A stretch of DNA of 64,000 nt from Geodermatophilus sp. DSM 45219 (GCF_900104025.1 NZ_FNIQ01000004.1:434001-498000), one strand, 5' to 3'; counted from the stretch's first letter, positions 1 to 8,500 are shown. Made by a program: numbers and translations. The notes: generated from the letters alone by a model not told the origin.

Positions 1-115
1 ACCCGCACAGCGGCGCGGCCGCCGCCGGGGGAGTGGGCTTGCGGCGGCTGATCCGGCCGCCGAGGAAGCCGGCCGCGAGCAGTGCCGCGCCGACCAGCAG
101 GCTGACAGGTTCCAC
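1..115 (-). CDS. Small membrane-anchored protein, N-terminal part (3' end outside window)
   Basis: A GTG start at 113-115 follows a purine-rich GGAGGGG site and opens a frame that runs off the left edge of the window. The visible ~38 residues begin VEPVSLLVGAALLAAG, a single hydrophobic N-terminal helix, followed by an RISRRK basic stop-transfer and a Pro/Ala linker ending near a Cys. This suggests a short protein anchored in the membrane with its remainder in the cytoplasm. I do not recognise the family from this fragment. It is transcribed in the same direction as the hemerythrin-like gene, 60 bp downstream of that gene's stop, and could be co-transcribed with it. Confidence 0.55.
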   Translation of the reverse strand, partial: MEPVSLLVGAALLAAGFLGGRISRRKPTPPAAAAPLCG

Positions 116-175
116 CGATCCACCCCTCCCGAGAGCGTTCCCCGACGGTAACGCGGGAGGGGGCGGCGGGGTGCC

Positions 176-760
176 TCACTCCCTGTGCTTCCCCCGGCCG
201 CTGACGGCGTCGCGCAGGTGGTCGAGGAGGCTGGCGACCGGCCCGGCGACGGTGCGGACGAGACCCTCGTTCGGCGTCATCGGGTGCGGCCGGGTGGGCG
301 CCATCGCCTTGACCCGCTCGACGTCCTGCGCCATCTCCACCAGCTGCTCGCGGGTGAACGTCGCCCGCAGCTCGGTGAACATCCGGCTCTCCTCGTGCTC
401 GACGTGGGAGCGGATCTCGCGGATCAGCGTCGCCACCTCGGTGTCGAACTGCGGGTCCTCGGGGTCCATCCGCTCGAGGCGCTTCATGGTCTCCTCGGCC
501 TCGGCGTGCTCGTGCTTGGAGTTCTCGGCCTCCTCGCGGTCGACCTGCTCCTCGACCCTGGGGTAGACCCGGGTCTCCTCGGCGACGGAGTGCTTGACCA
601 GCCCGATGGTCACCTCGTCGACCAGCTCGCGCTTGCGCCGCAGGACCTCGGGGTCGGTCTGCCCGAGCAAGCCCTCCAGCTCGGTGAAGATGCGGTCGAA
701 CTCGCGGTGGTCGGCGCTGAGCAGGTCCACCACGTCGCGCTGGCTGTCGGTCTCGGTCAC
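176..760 (-). CDS. Hemerythrin HHE-domain protein
   Basis: The 194-residue product has the helical hemerythrin HHE layout: DHREFDRIF near the N-terminus, HSVAEETRVYP, KHEHAEAEE and HVEHEESRMF. These supply the His and Glu ligands for a carboxylate-bridged di-iron site, which in this family binds O2 or NO or stores iron. I chose the GTG at 758-760 because AGGAG lies 6-7 nt upstream and the family homology starts just after it; an upstream extension of the frame to 982 is Arg/Ala-rich and looks non-coding. The C-terminal ~40 residues (PTRPHPMTPNEG onward) are a tail outside the HHE domain. No partner gene identifies its specific role. Confidence 0.85.
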   Translation of the reverse strand: MTETDSQRDVVDLLSADHREFDRIFTELEGLLGQTDPEVLRRKRELVDEVTIGLVKHSVAEETRVYPRVEEQVDREEAENSKHEHAEAEETMKRLERMDPEDPQFDTEVATLIREIRSHVEHEESRMFTELRATFTREQLVEMAQDVERVKAMAPTRPHPMTPNEGLVRTVAGPVASLLDHLRDAVSGRGKHRE

Positions 761-888
761 GGCTGGCTCCTGGGGTGCGGGGACGCTCCGTGGGTTCCCC
801 GTGCCGGGCGCGCGCACACGCCGCGACGCCGTCCGCCGGAACGGGGTCGGCGCGTTTCCCGACCTGTGAGCTGGGGCACAACTCGGTC

Positions 889-1149
889 GTGCAGTCCTAC
901 GCCGTGGGGTTCGCCCGCCCTGATCGTTGGTCACCGGGTCGGCCGACCGAGCAGACCAGGCCGTGGCACGCCGTCGAGGCACACCGGCCGCCGTCCGAGC
1001 TGGACGGGGAGGTGGAGCTGGCCGTGTGCGGGGCGATCGTGCAGGTGTGGGGGTCCCAGGAGTGGCAGCGGGTCGGCGCCGGGCGGACGGCGTGCCCGGA
1101 GTGCCGCGAGCTGACCTCCGTGCAGCGGTCGCTCAGCCGGATCGGCTGA
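889..1149 (+). CDS. Small CPEC-motif protein of unknown function
   Basis: A GTG start at 889 gives 86 residues. The frame could open earlier, but the first 38 codons upstream look non-coding and overlap the hemerythrin promoter region. The C-terminal half contains WHAVEAH, an isolated Cys (AVCGAIVQVW) and a CPEC pair near the end, which could bind a metal together with the upstream His. The gene is convergent with the acyl-CoA dehydrogenase gene, with only 12 bp between the stops. I recognise no named family; coding status rests on the organised Cys/Trp/His content and codon bias. Confidence 0.5.
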   Translation: MQSYAVGFARPDRWSPGRPTEQTRPWHAVEAHRPPSELDGEVELAVCGAIVQVWGSQEWQRVGAGRTACPECRELTSVQRSLSRIG

Positions 1150-1161
1150 GCGACCGGTCCC

Positions 1162-2349
1162 TCAGCGGCGGTCGGGTCGCCGTCCGCTGATCGCCGACAA
1201 GCCGGTGATCTCCCGGCCGACGATGAGCGCCTGCACCGAGTCGGTGCCCTCGAACGTGAAGACCGCCTCCATGTCGGCGTGGTGGCGGGCCACGTGGTGG
1301 TCGATGAGGATGCCGTCGCCGCCGAGGATGTCGCGGGCGTCGGCCACGATCGCCCGCGCCTTGGCGGCGTGGTTCATCTTGGCCAGCGAGGCCATCGCGG
1401 CGGTCATCCGCCCCGCGTCGGCGAGCTTGGACAGCCGCCAGCACATCAGCTGCATCGCGGTGATCTCCGCCAGCATCCGGGCGAGCTTGTCCTGCACCAG
1501 CTGGTAGCCGGCGATCGGCTGGCCGAACTGCTCGCGCTGCAGCGCGTGTGCCAGGGCCAGCTCGTAGGAGGCGGTGGCCAGCCCGAGTGCCCGCCAGGCG
1601 ACGGTGTAGCGGGTGCGGTCCAGCACCTGGGAGACGTCCTTGAACGAGTGGCAGTTGGCCAGCCGGTTCTCCGCCGGCACCCGGACGTCGGTCAGCGTGA
1701 TCTCGGCCTGCCACACCGCGCGCAGGGCCGTCTTGCCGGTCATGACGCGGGCCTCGTAACCCGGGGTCCCCTTGTCGACGACGTAGCCGCCGACGGCGCC
1801 GTCCTCGCCGCGGGCCCAGATGAGGACGTGGTCGGCGATCGTGCCGTTGCCGATCCACTTCTTCGCACCCGTGAGCACGAAGCCGTCGCCGTCGCGGCGG
1901 GCGGAGGTCTCCAGGCCGACGGCGTCCGAGCCGTGCGCGGGCTCGGTGAGGCCGAAGGCGCCGATCTTCTCCAGCCGCGCCATGGCGGGCAGGTACCGCT
2001 CGCGCTGCTCCTCGTCGCCGAGCATCGCGATGGACTGCATCGCCAGGAAGCTGTGCACGCCGTTGAAGGTGCCCACGCTGCCGTCGGCGCGGGCGAGCTC
2101 GGCGGCAACCAGGCCGGCCGCGACGTTGCTCATCCCCGGGCAGCCGTAGCCCTCAATGGTGCCGCCGGCGATGCCGAGCTCGGCCAGCTTGGGCACCAGC
2201 TCGAAGGGGAACTCCGCGCGCTCCCAGTAGTCGTTGATCCGCGGGGTGACCTCCTTCTCGCAGAAGGCGCGCACCCGGTCGCGGATCTCGATCTCCTCCG
2301 GCTCGAGGAGCTCCTCCAGGTCGTAGAAGTCCGGGCTCGTCTCGGTCAT
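1162..2349 (-). CDS. Acyl-CoA dehydrogenase, glutaryl-CoA dehydrogenase-like
   Basis: This 395-residue flavoprotein has the full acyl-CoA dehydrogenase architecture: an N-terminal helical domain, the FAD/substrate beta-domain with GAFGLTEPAHGSD and TGAKKWIGNG, and a C-terminal helical domain with QREQFGQPI. The C-terminal FEGTDSVQALIVGREITG segment matches the place where glutaryl-CoA dehydrogenases carry the catalytic Glu, and that Glu is present. It would oxidise an acyl-CoA to the enoyl-CoA, passing electrons to ETF; glutaryl-CoA (lysine/tryptophan breakdown) is the best guess for substrate. A TAGCGT -10 box at 2357-2362 lies 7 nt before the ATG, so the transcript is probably leaderless. 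No ETF or CoA-transferase gene is adjacent. Confidence 0.88.
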   Translation of the reverse strand: MTETSPDFYDLEELLEPEEIEIRDRVRAFCEKEVTPRINDYWERAEFPFELVPKLAELGIAGGTIEGYGCPGMSNVAAGLVAAELARADGSVGTFNGVHSFLAMQSIAMLGDEEQRERYLPAMARLEKIGAFGLTEPAHGSDAVGLETSARRDGDGFVLTGAKKWIGNGTIADHVLIWARGEDGAVGGYVVDKGTPGYEARVMTGKTALRAVWQAEITLTDVRVPAENRLANCHSFKDVSQVLDRTRYTVAWRALGLATASYELALAHALQREQFGQPIAGYQLVQDKLARMLAEITAMQLMCWRLSKLADAGRMTAAMASLAKMNHAAKARAIVADARDILGGDGILIDHHVARHHADMEAVFTFEGTDSVQALIVGREITGLSAISGRRPDRR

Positions 2350-2412
2350 GGAACCGACGCTACGACCGCATCGGCCGCGACGCCCGGCCGACGGGGACGA
2401 CGGTGTCCGAGC

Positions 2413-2453
2413 ACGCCGAGCCGCACGACCTCGGGGGTCGTGCGGCTCGGCGT
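2413..2453 (-). terminator. Perfect 18-bp hairpin after the HNH gene
   Basis: Arms 2413-2430 and 2436-2453 are exact reverse complements, separated by the 5-nt loop tcggg. The hairpin sits 20 nt past the stop of the DUF222/HNH gene and just upstream of the acyl-CoA dehydrogenase promoter. There is no T-tract, which is common for high-GC actinobacterial terminators. Confidence 0.75.
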
Positions 2454-2472
2454 CGGGTGTTCGGGAGCGCGG

Positions 2473-3684
2473 TCAGGCTGCCGCGTCGAGTCGGGGTCCG
2501 GTGCGGATCTGGGTGCCGTCGGGTCGCCAGGTGCGCCATCGGCCGTCGGGTCGCCGCTCGACCCGGAAGCCGTGGTGGACCTTCGTGTGGTGCCGCTCGC
2601 ACAGCAGCGCGGAGTTCTCCAGGCTGGTCTCGCCGCCGTCGATCCAGGCGAGCAGGTGGTGCACGTCGCACCAGGAGGTCGGCGCCCCGCAGCCGCTGAA
2701 GACGCAGCCGCCGTCGCGGACCTCCGCGGCCCGGCGCAGGTGGGGTGGCACCAGGCGCAGGGTGCGGCCGTGGTCCAGCGGCATCCCGTCGGGTCCCATC
2801 ACGATCCGGGTGATCTGGCTGTCGCAGGCCAGCCAGCGGGCCCGGGCCGCGGAGATGGCCGCGCCGCAGCCCAGCTCGCCGGCGCCGGGGTGGGTGCCGG
2901 GCCCGAACAGGTCCTCGGCGTCGATCTTCACGATGACCTGCGGCTTGTGCCCGCGCAGCACCGGCAGCCGGCCGGCGGCCAGGGCGGTGTCACACAGCTG
3001 CACCAGCGCATCGGCGAGCTGCTGGGACCGGGTCCGCTCATCCCCGGCGCACCGGCCGGCCTGCACCACCGCCTCCAGCGCGGTCTGCAGCCGCTCTCCG
3101 CCCACGGCGTCCAGGTCGAACCGGCCGGTGACCGACCCGTCGGCGTGCTTCACGATCACCAGCCGGCGGCCCTCGGTGGGATCGGGCTCGAGGCCGTCGG
3201 CGTCCAGCCGGTCCAGGTAGTGCCGCACCGCCTTGGCCACATCGGCGCACGGCCGGGTCACCGCCACCTCGGTGAGCACCGCGTCCACCGCGGCCAGGTC
3301 CACGCCCTGCTCGGCGGCCAGCGCCAGGGCCGCCGGCTCGGCCACCCGGCCCAGCACCGCGGCCTGCTCGCCGGTCACCGCACCGGCGGCGAACGCCGCC
3401 GCCATCCCCGGCAGGTGCACCAGCGCCCGCCCGGCCCGCACCACCCGCGCGGCCTGGGCATCGGACAGGTGACCGTGCCCGCGCAGCCAGGAGCCCATCG
3501 TCTTGAGCCCGTCGTGCTCGGCGGCGCCGGACACCTCGCACTCCCGCACCGTGCGTGCCACCTCCGCGGCGATCCGGTTCTGGGCCACCAGCAGCGGACG
3601 CAGCCGCTCCAGCAGCGCCGGGCCGAACAACGGGGCCAGGTCCTCGCCGGCAAGGGCGTCGAGGGAGGCCAACAGCTCGTCCAC
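2473..3684 (-). CDS. DUF222 / 13E12-type HNH endonuclease
   Basis: The N-terminal two thirds form the helical DUF222 region typical of the 13E12 repeat family. The C-terminus is an HNH nuclease module: CVFSGCGAP (zinc-type Cys pair), DVHHLLAWIDGG (the HH of the motif), ENSALLCERHH and KVHHGF. Such proteins occur in many copies in actinobacterial genomes; their cellular role is unclear. I use the GTG at 3682-3684 (403 aa) because GGGAGG lies 4-5 nt upstream; a second GTG four codons earlier at 3696 overlaps that site. A sigma70-like promoter and a LexA-like palindrome lie immediately upstream, suggesting DNA-damage induction. Confidence 0.85.
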   Translation of the reverse strand: MDELLASLDALAGEDLAPLFGPALLERLRPLLVAQNRIAAEVARTVRECEVSGAAEHDGLKTMGSWLRGHGHLSDAQAARVVRAGRALVHLPGMAAAFAAGAVTGEQAAVLGRVAEPAALALAAEQGVDLAAVDAVLTEVAVTRPCADVAKAVRHYLDRLDADGLEPDPTEGRRLVIVKHADGSVTGRFDLDAVGGERLQTALEAVVQAGRCAGDERTRSQQLADALVQLCDTALAAGRLPVLRGHKPQVIVKIDAEDLFGPGTHPGAGELGCGAAISAARARWLACDSQITRIVMGPDGMPLDHGRTLRLVPPHLRRAAEVRDGGCVFSGCGAPTSWCDVHHLLAWIDGGETSLENSALLCERHHTKVHHGFRVERRPDGRWRTWRPDGTQIRTGPRLDAAA

Positions 3685-3700
3685 GACACCTCCCACCGGT

Positions 3701-3745
3701 TCGATCAGGTGTTCGAAGTCTAGCCGACGAACAGGTCTCGATCAA
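3701..3745 (-). promoter_or_regulatory. Promoter with LexA (SOS)-like operator for the HNH gene
   Basis: Read on the minus strand, TTGATC (3740-3745) and TAGACT (3717-3722) are spaced 17 nt. The next 16 nt (3701-3716; plus strand TCGATCAGGTGTTCGA) match the actinobacterial SOS box TCGAACN4GTTCGA at 11 of 12 defined positions. The box covers the expected transcription start, a repressing position. SOS boxes are known in front of some mycobacterial 13E12 genes. Binding here is inferred. Confidence 0.55.
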
Positions 3746-3992
3746 GACGAATCCGCAGCTCAGGGGCTTGTCCACAGGTGTCGCAGGGGTCTTGACACTG
3801 CTGGGTGGCGTGCCGAGGCAGCAAGGCGCGGCGCGGGTCAAGAAGGGCGTGCAGAAGCGCGCGTCGAGGTCCACGGAACGTGCCGGCGGTCATCCGTCGT
3901 CCTCACCCCGGGGCGGTAGCCGCAGGCCGGCGTCCCGCCGCTGCGTGATCACGTCCGCTAGGTTGCCCCGGTCGTCGTCGGGGAGGTGGCAG

Positions 3993-5024
3993 GTGCCGTT
4001 CCTGGTCGCGCGCCTGGCGCGCCTGCTGCGCGTCCGGCTGCCCGGGTGGCGGCTGCCGCTGGCCGTCGCGGTGTTCGTCTTCCTCACCAGCTGGGCGGCC
4101 ATGGCACTGGTCGAGCCGGCGGAGACCGGCATCGCGGCGCCGGGCACCTACTGGTGGTACTTCGTCGTCACCGCGGCCACCGTCGGCTACGGCGACGTCT
4201 ACCCGGCCTCGACCGCGGGCCGGGTCGTGGGCGCCTACGTCATCGTCGGCGGCATCGTCACGCTCACGCTGCTCTTCACGCAGCTGTCCGCCGCGCTGCA
4301 GACGGTGAGGGGCAAGAGACTGAGGGGGCTGGTCGGACTGGACCTGACCGACCACGTCGTGCTCCTCGGCTACACGCCGGGGCGGACGTCGCGCATCGTC
4401 GCCGAGCTGACCGCGGAGGGCGGGACGCCGCTGGTGCTCTGCGCGACCGACGACGTCCCCGAGGACCCGCTGCCCGAGCGGCTGGACGTGCAGTTCGTCC
4501 GCGGCGACCTCGCCTCCGCCGACGTCATGGCCCGCGCCAACGCGGCCCACGCGCGGACAGCGGTCGTCGACGTCGGCGACGACAACGAGGCCCTGGCCGT
4601 CGCGCTGGCCGTCACCCACGCCAACCGCGACGTGCACCTGGTCGTGGCGCTGCGCGACCTCGGCCGGCTGGAGACGCTGCGCTACGTGCACCCGGACGTC
4701 CAGGCGGTGCAGTGGCACATGCCGTTCCTGCTCACCGAGGAGGCCAACGACCCGGGCATCGCGCAGGTCTACAGCGACCTGATGACCAGCGGCGGGCACG
4801 GCAACACGTACTCCACCCGGGTGCCCGGCGACTTCGCGCAGCGCACCTTCGGCGACTGCCAGACCTGGTTCGGGCGCACGTTCGGCGCCACGGTCCTGGC
4901 GCTCCGGACGGAGGGCCGGCTGGTGGTCAGCCCCGCCTGGGACACCCCGGTCCCCGCAGGCGCCACGCTCTACTACGTCGCCGGACGGCGGATCGAGCCC
5001 GCCCGGCTGCGCGGCGCCCGCTGA
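3993..5024 (+). CDS. Two-TM potassium channel with RCK (TrkA-N) domain
   Basis: The 343-residue protein begins with a hydrophobic helix (about 21-40), followed by a pore loop with the selectivity filter TVGYGD (63-68), a second helix (about 76-98), and a cytoplasmic TrkA-N/RCK Rossmann domain opening with HVVLLGYTPG. This is the MthK/Kch layout: four subunits make a K+ pore gated by ligands bound to the RCK ring. The C-terminal ~100 residues look like a second RCK-C-type domain. The GTG at 3993 has GGGAGG 6 nt upstream; the longer open frame back to 3555 overlaps the HNH gene's 5' end and has non-coding composition. It stands alone. Confidence 0.85.
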   Translation: MPFLVARLARLLRVRLPGWRLPLAVAVFVFLTSWAAMALVEPAETGIAAPGTYWWYFVVTAATVGYGDVYPASTAGRVVGAYVIVGGIVTLTLLFTQLSAALQTVRGKRLRGLVGLDLTDHVVLLGYTPGRTSRIVAELTAEGGTPLVLCATDDVPEDPLPERLDVQFVRGDLASADVMARANAAHARTAVVDVGDDNEALAVALAVTHANRDVHLVVALRDLGRLETLRYVHPDVQAVQWHMPFLLTEEANDPGIAQVYSDLMTSGGHGNTYSTRVPGDFAQRTFGDCQTWFGRTFGATVLALRTEGRLVVSPAWDTPVPAGATLYYVAGRRIEPARLRGAR

Positions 5025-5027
5025 ACC

Positions 5028-5534
5028 TCACCGTCCCAGCAGGCCGCGGAGGTAGGCCGCCTGGCCGAGGTGCTGGAAGTCGTCGGAGAGCACGCTGACC
5101 AGCCGGACGCCGAGGGTGACCGGCGGGTCCCACCGCGTGTCGACGACGCGGTCGAGGTCGTCGTCGGACAGCCCCTCCAGGAAGTCCGCCGTCCGGGCGT
5201 GCACCGCCTGCGAGTAGCCCAGCAGCAGCTCGGCCGAGGGCACCCGGACGGCGTCGACCTCGGCGTCGCCCATCCCGAAGCCGGTGGCCGCGTCGTCCAC
5301 CGGCAGGCCGAAGCGGCCGGCCCAGCCGTCCGCCGTCCACACCTGCTCGGTGCCCGCGACGTCCGCGACGTGGTCGTCCTGCACCCGCAGCAGGTGCCAG
5401 ACCAGCCAGCCGATCGGGTTCGCGCCGGGCTGCACCCGGTGGGCGAGGTCGTCGGGGCCGAGCCCGTCGACGGTACCGGCCAGGGTCTCGGCGACCTGCT
5501 CGTAGGCGTAGGTGAGGACGTCGCGGGAGCGCAC
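5028..5534 (-). CDS. DinB-family protein (DUF664-like, mycothiol-transferase fold)
   Basis: At 168 residues it is a standard single DinB four-helix-bundle protein: AYEQVAETLAG, NPIGWLVWHLLRVQDDHV and DDFQHLGQAAYLRG supply the expected metal-binding His residues (HLLRVQDDH and FQHLGQ). Related actinobacterial proteins are thiol transferases using mycothiol. The ATG start lies 3 nt after the stop of the 43-residue gene upstream, so the two are probably translationally coupled. It is convergent with the K+ channel gene, 3 bp apart. Confidence 0.8.
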   Translation of the reverse strand: MRSRDVLTYAYEQVAETLAGTVDGLGPDDLAHRVQPGANPIGWLVWHLLRVQDDHVADVAGTEQVWTADGWAGRFGLPVDDAATGFGMGDAEVDAVRVPSAELLLGYSQAVHARTADFLEGLSDDDLDRVVDTRWDPPVTLGVRLVSVLSDDFQHLGQAAYLRGLLGR

Positions 5535-5537
5535 GGG

Positions 5538-5669
5538 TCACTCGCCACCCGTGGCGGCCTCGGAGGGCGCGGGCTCGCTCTGCGCCTCCAGGTCGGCGGC
5601 CTGCTCGGGCGTCTCCATCTCCATGGCGATGTCGCGCGGCTGGGGCGTGTCGGCGGACGGCGTCGTCAT
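5538..5669 (-). CDS. 43-residue acidic protein coupled to the DinB gene
   Basis: An ATG at 5667-5669 opens a 43-codon frame ending TGA at 5538. The product starts MTTPSADTPQPRD and is strongly acidic (MEMETPEQAADLEAQSE), with no hydrophobic segment. It ends three bases before the DinB start, which argues that it is real and translated with it. I see no strong Shine-Dalgarno, only a CTCCCCCC tract before the ATG, so it may use an unusual or leaderless start. No family is recognised. Confidence 0.5.
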   Translation of the reverse strand: MTTPSADTPQPRDIAMEMETPEQAADLEAQSEPAPSEAATGGE

Positions 5670-5703
5670 GGGGGGAGCCTGCCCCACGACGGCGCGGTCC
5701 GCG

Positions 5704-6990
5704 TCAGGACCAGCCGAGCAGGTAACCGGCGAGGACCACCAGGCCGGCGACCACGGCGAGCACCACGAGCAGCACCACCAGCACCGGGACGACGACCCAG
5801 CGGCGGCGGAACCGGAACCGGGGCCGCTGATCCGCCCGCGCCGCCACCGCCCGCTCCCGCTCCTGGGCCGCCGCCCGCTCCCTGGCCACGGCCTGCTCCT
5901 GCGCCGCGGCGCTCTCCTGGGCCGCGGCCTCCTCCCGCGCCGTGGCCTGCGCCCGCCGTTCGCGCCGCCGCTCGGCCAGGTGACGGGCCTGGTCGCGGGC
6001 GTCGCGGGCCACGGTGCCGAGGACGGTCGCCGAGGCGGCGACCAGGGCCCGCAGGTCCGCGGCGTCGATCCGCTCCACCCGGTCCTGCCGCACCTCGTCG
6101 ACCTGCTGCGGGGGCTCCGGCTGCCGCGCCGCCGGCCCGGGCGACCAGGGCGCGGGCTGCGCCTCGTCGAGCGCGGCCTGCAGCTGCCGGCACGCCTGCT
6201 GCGCCGTCGTCCGCTGCGCCGGGTCCTTGGTCAGCAGTCCGCGCAGCACCGGCTCGAGCGGGCCGGCGTGCGGAGCCGGCGGCGCCTCCTCGGTGACCAC
6301 CGCCATGAGCGTGGCCATCGGCTCGCCGCGGGCGAAGGCCGGGTGCCCCTCCAGCGCGGTCCACAGGGTGGCGCCCAGCGACCACAGGTCGACGGCCGGG
6401 CCGGGCGGCTGGCCGTTGGCGCGCTCGGGCGCCATGTAGGACGGCGAGCCGATGATCGCGCCGGTCGTGGTGATCGTCGGGTCGCCGGTGGCCGTCGCGA
6501 TGCCGAAGTCGGTGAGGCAGGCCCGCCCGTCGTCGGCGACCAGCACGTTGGCCGGCTTCACGTCGCGGTGCACGACCCCCGCCTCGTGCGCGGCGGTCAG
6601 CCCGGCCAGCACGTCGAGCCCGATCCGCGCCACGGCCGGCCACGGCAGCGGGCCCTGGCCGTCGATCACCTCCTGCAGGCTGCGGGCCTGCACGAGCTCC
6701 ATGACCAGCCAGGGCCGGCCGTCCTCCTCCACCACGTCGTAGACCGAGGTGACCGACGGGTGGTCCAGCCGGGCGGCGGTGCGGGCCTCGCGCATCGTGC
6801 GCTCGCGCAGCAGGCGGCGCTCCTCGTCGGACAGGTGCAGCGCGAAGGTGACCTCCTTGACCGCCACCGGCCGCTCCAGCCGCAGGTCGGTGGCCAGCCA
6901 CACGACACCCATGCCGCCGCGGCCCAGGACCTCGCGGAGCGCGTAGCGCCCGGCCAGCAGGCGGTCGTCGGACGCCGGCTCGGCAGTCAT
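5704..6990 (-). CDS. Membrane-anchored Ser/Thr protein kinase (PknB type)
   Basis: This 428-residue Hanks-type kinase has the glycine loop GRGGMGVV (23-30), the VAVKEV lysine (45), catalytic loop HRDVKPANVL, DFGIA magnesium loop, and MAPERANG. After the kinase domain comes a Pro-rich stretch, a long Ala/Glu/Arg heptad-like region that is probably coiled coil, and one transmembrane helix at the extreme C-terminus (VVVPVLVVLLVVLAVV) ending GYLLGWS. No extracellular PASTA sensor follows the helix, so any signal is sensed inside the cell or through partners. It is divergent from the universal stress protein gene. Confidence 0.9.
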   Translation of the reverse strand: MTAEPASDDRLLAGRYALREVLGRGGMGVVWLATDLRLERPVAVKEVTFALHLSDEERRLLRERTMREARTAARLDHPSVTSVYDVVEEDGRPWLVMELVQARSLQEVIDGQGPLPWPAVARIGLDVLAGLTAAHEAGVVHRDVKPANVLVADDGRACLTDFGIATATGDPTITTTGAIIGSPSYMAPERANGQPPGPAVDLWSLGATLWTALEGHPAFARGEPMATLMAVVTEEAPPAPHAGPLEPVLRGLLTKDPAQRTTAQQACRQLQAALDEAQPAPWSPGPAARQPEPPQQVDEVRQDRVERIDAADLRALVAASATVLGTVARDARDQARHLAERRRERRAQATAREEAAAQESAAAQEQAVARERAAAQERERAVAARADQRPRFRFRRRWVVVPVLVVLLVVLAVVAGLVVLAGYLLGWS

Positions 6991-7196
6991 GCGCGGACGG
7001 TACGCCCCGACGGGCGCCGGTGCGGTCCGCAGCGCGCCCCGGAGTGCGCCCGGGGCGTCGGCCGGCGGCTCCACCCCGCGGTCGAGAGGGCGGCGGACCG
7101 CGACGGAGGACCTTGTCGCAGGCAGGCCGCCCGGACCATGATCGAGCCGCCCGTGGAGGCACCGGGCCCCACGGCCGGCGGTGCGAGGAGGCCGTC

Positions 7197-7775
7197 ATGA
7201 GCGAGCAGGCCGAACGGGTCGACCGACCCCAGGCGGGCGGACCACGGGTGGTGGTCGGGGTCGACGGGTCGGCGGGGGCACGGGCCGCGTTGCGGTTCGC
7301 CATCGAGGACGCCGTCCGCCGCGACGTGCCCGTCGAGGCGGTCATCGCCCACCGTCCCCCCGAGGCGTGGATGGACTTCGACGCGCTCGGCGGCTTCGAC
7401 CAGGAGCGCGCCGAGGCCGACGCGGTGCAGCGGGCCGAGACGCTCATCGCCGAGGTGCTCCGCGACGTCCCGGAGCCGCACCCGGTCATCCACGTGACGG
7501 CGGTCCTCGGCGCGGCGGCCGACGCGCTGATCCGGGAGTCGGCCGGCGCGGACCTGCTGGTGGTCGGTAGCCGGGGCCACGGCGGGTTCTCCAGCATGCT
7601 GCTCGGCTCCACGAGCATGCACTGCGCCCTGCACGCGCCGTGCCCGGTGACCGTCGTCCACTCGCCCGAGTCGCACCGAGAGCGGTTGCACCTGCGCCGC
7701 CGCCAGGGCGGGGAGCAGGTACGCGCCCGGAGGCGGCGCTTCCGGGGGGCCACGGCCGACTTCAGCGGCCCCTGA
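7197..7775 (+). CDS. Universal stress protein, UspA family (ATP-binding type)
   Basis: A single UspA domain of 192 residues opens with RVVVGVDGSAGARAAL and ends its core with VVGSRGHGGFSSMLLGS, which fits the G-x2-G-x9-G-S ATP-binding signature. VTVVHSPE is the usual last strand. An Arg-rich C-terminal tail (~25 residues, LHLRRRQGGEQVRARRRRF) is unusual and could bind nucleic acid or acidic partners. The ATG has AGGAGG 6 nt upstream. The gene is divergent from the kinase gene; both concern stress signalling, but a direct link is inference. Confidence 0.88.
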   Translation: MSEQAERVDRPQAGGPRVVVGVDGSAGARAALRFAIEDAVRRDVPVEAVIAHRPPEAWMDFDALGGFDQERAEADAVQRAETLIAEVLRDVPEPHPVIHVTAVLGAAADALIRESAGADLLVVGSRGHGGFSSMLLGSTSMHCALHAPCPVTVVHSPESHRERLHLRRRQGGEQVRARRRRFRGATADFSGP

Positions 7776-7810
7776 CGAACGGCTCCCTGCGGGGGTCCCG
7801 CCGCGAGCGC

Positions 7811-7928
7811 GGTGACGTGCTGGAACGGCCCCGCGTCAGTAGAAGGACCCCCTCCTCCCCACCACTCGCGAGCTCGCGGCGGTACCCGGGAGGGGGCCGA
7901 GGGGCGAGGGACGGGGGGTCCTCTTTCA
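7811..7928 (+). repeat. Dispersed stop-codon hairpin repeat, copy A, with a 16-mer box
   Basis: 7840-7898 starts TAGAAGGACCCCC and ends GAGGGGGCC in the plus orientation; 7899-7928 continues into a partial minus-oriented copy that begins at the stop codon of the DUF2505 gene. The 16-mer GGTGACGTGCTGGAAC at 7811-7826 is the exact reverse complement of a box beside copy E (47670-47685). The copy lies between convergent genes and probably terminates both. Confidence 0.6.
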
Positions 7929-8426
7929 GTCCGGGGAGCCCAGCCAGCGGCGCAGCACGTCGTCCTCCCGGCGCAGCACCACCATGGCCAGCTCCCGGAC
8001 GGCGGCCTCGGCTTGCCGTCCGACCACCGGCGCGTCGACCTCGGCCTCGCCGGTGACCGTCGACCGGGTGCCCTGCGGTGTCGGGCGCAGCCGGCGCTCG
8101 CCGCGCACGGCCGCCGTCCGGCCGAGGATGCGCGTCTCCACCTGGAGCACGCCGCGGTGCCCGCCGTCGCCGTCGGCGGTCCAGCTGCGCCGGTCGGCGA
8201 CGGCCACCTCGCGGCCGACGAAGCGGGTGAACACCGCCGGGATGCCGAGGGTGGGGACGACGAGCTGCAGCGTGGTGCGCGGGCTGCCGTCGGCCGGGTC
8301 GCTGTCCACCGACTCGATCCGGGCGCCCAGGGCCTGCGCGTAGTCGCGCAGGAAGGCCTCGTCGGTGAGGACGCCGAGGACGTCGTCCGGACCGGCCGGG
8401 AACGTGGTGGTGTGGTCGATGGGCAC
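7926..8426 (-). CDS. DUF2505 family protein (SRPBCC-like fold)
   Basis: This 166-residue protein matches actinobacterial DUF2505 proteins: PIDHTTTFPAGPDDVLGVLTDEAFLRDYA at the start, a central antiparallel strand region, and a long C-terminal helix (QAEAAVRELAMVVLRREDDVLRRWL). The fold is predicted to be an SRPBCC/START-type ligand pocket, but no ligand or reaction is established for the family. The stop codon coincides with the 5' edge of a dispersed repeat. No operon partner is present. Confidence 0.75.
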   Translation of the reverse strand: MPIDHTTTFPAGPDDVLGVLTDEAFLRDYAQALGARIESVDSDPADGSPRTTLQLVVPTLGIPAVFTRFVGREVAVADRRSWTADGDGGHRGVLQVETRILGRTAAVRGERRLRPTPQGTRSTVTGEAEVDAPVVGRQAEAAVRELAMVVLRREDDVLRRWLGSPD

Positions 8427-8500
8427 GGGACATCCTGCGCCGCCGGACGCCGTCCCCGCGACCGGGCCCCCGGCGCCCCGGGCCCTCGTGCACCGGCGGG

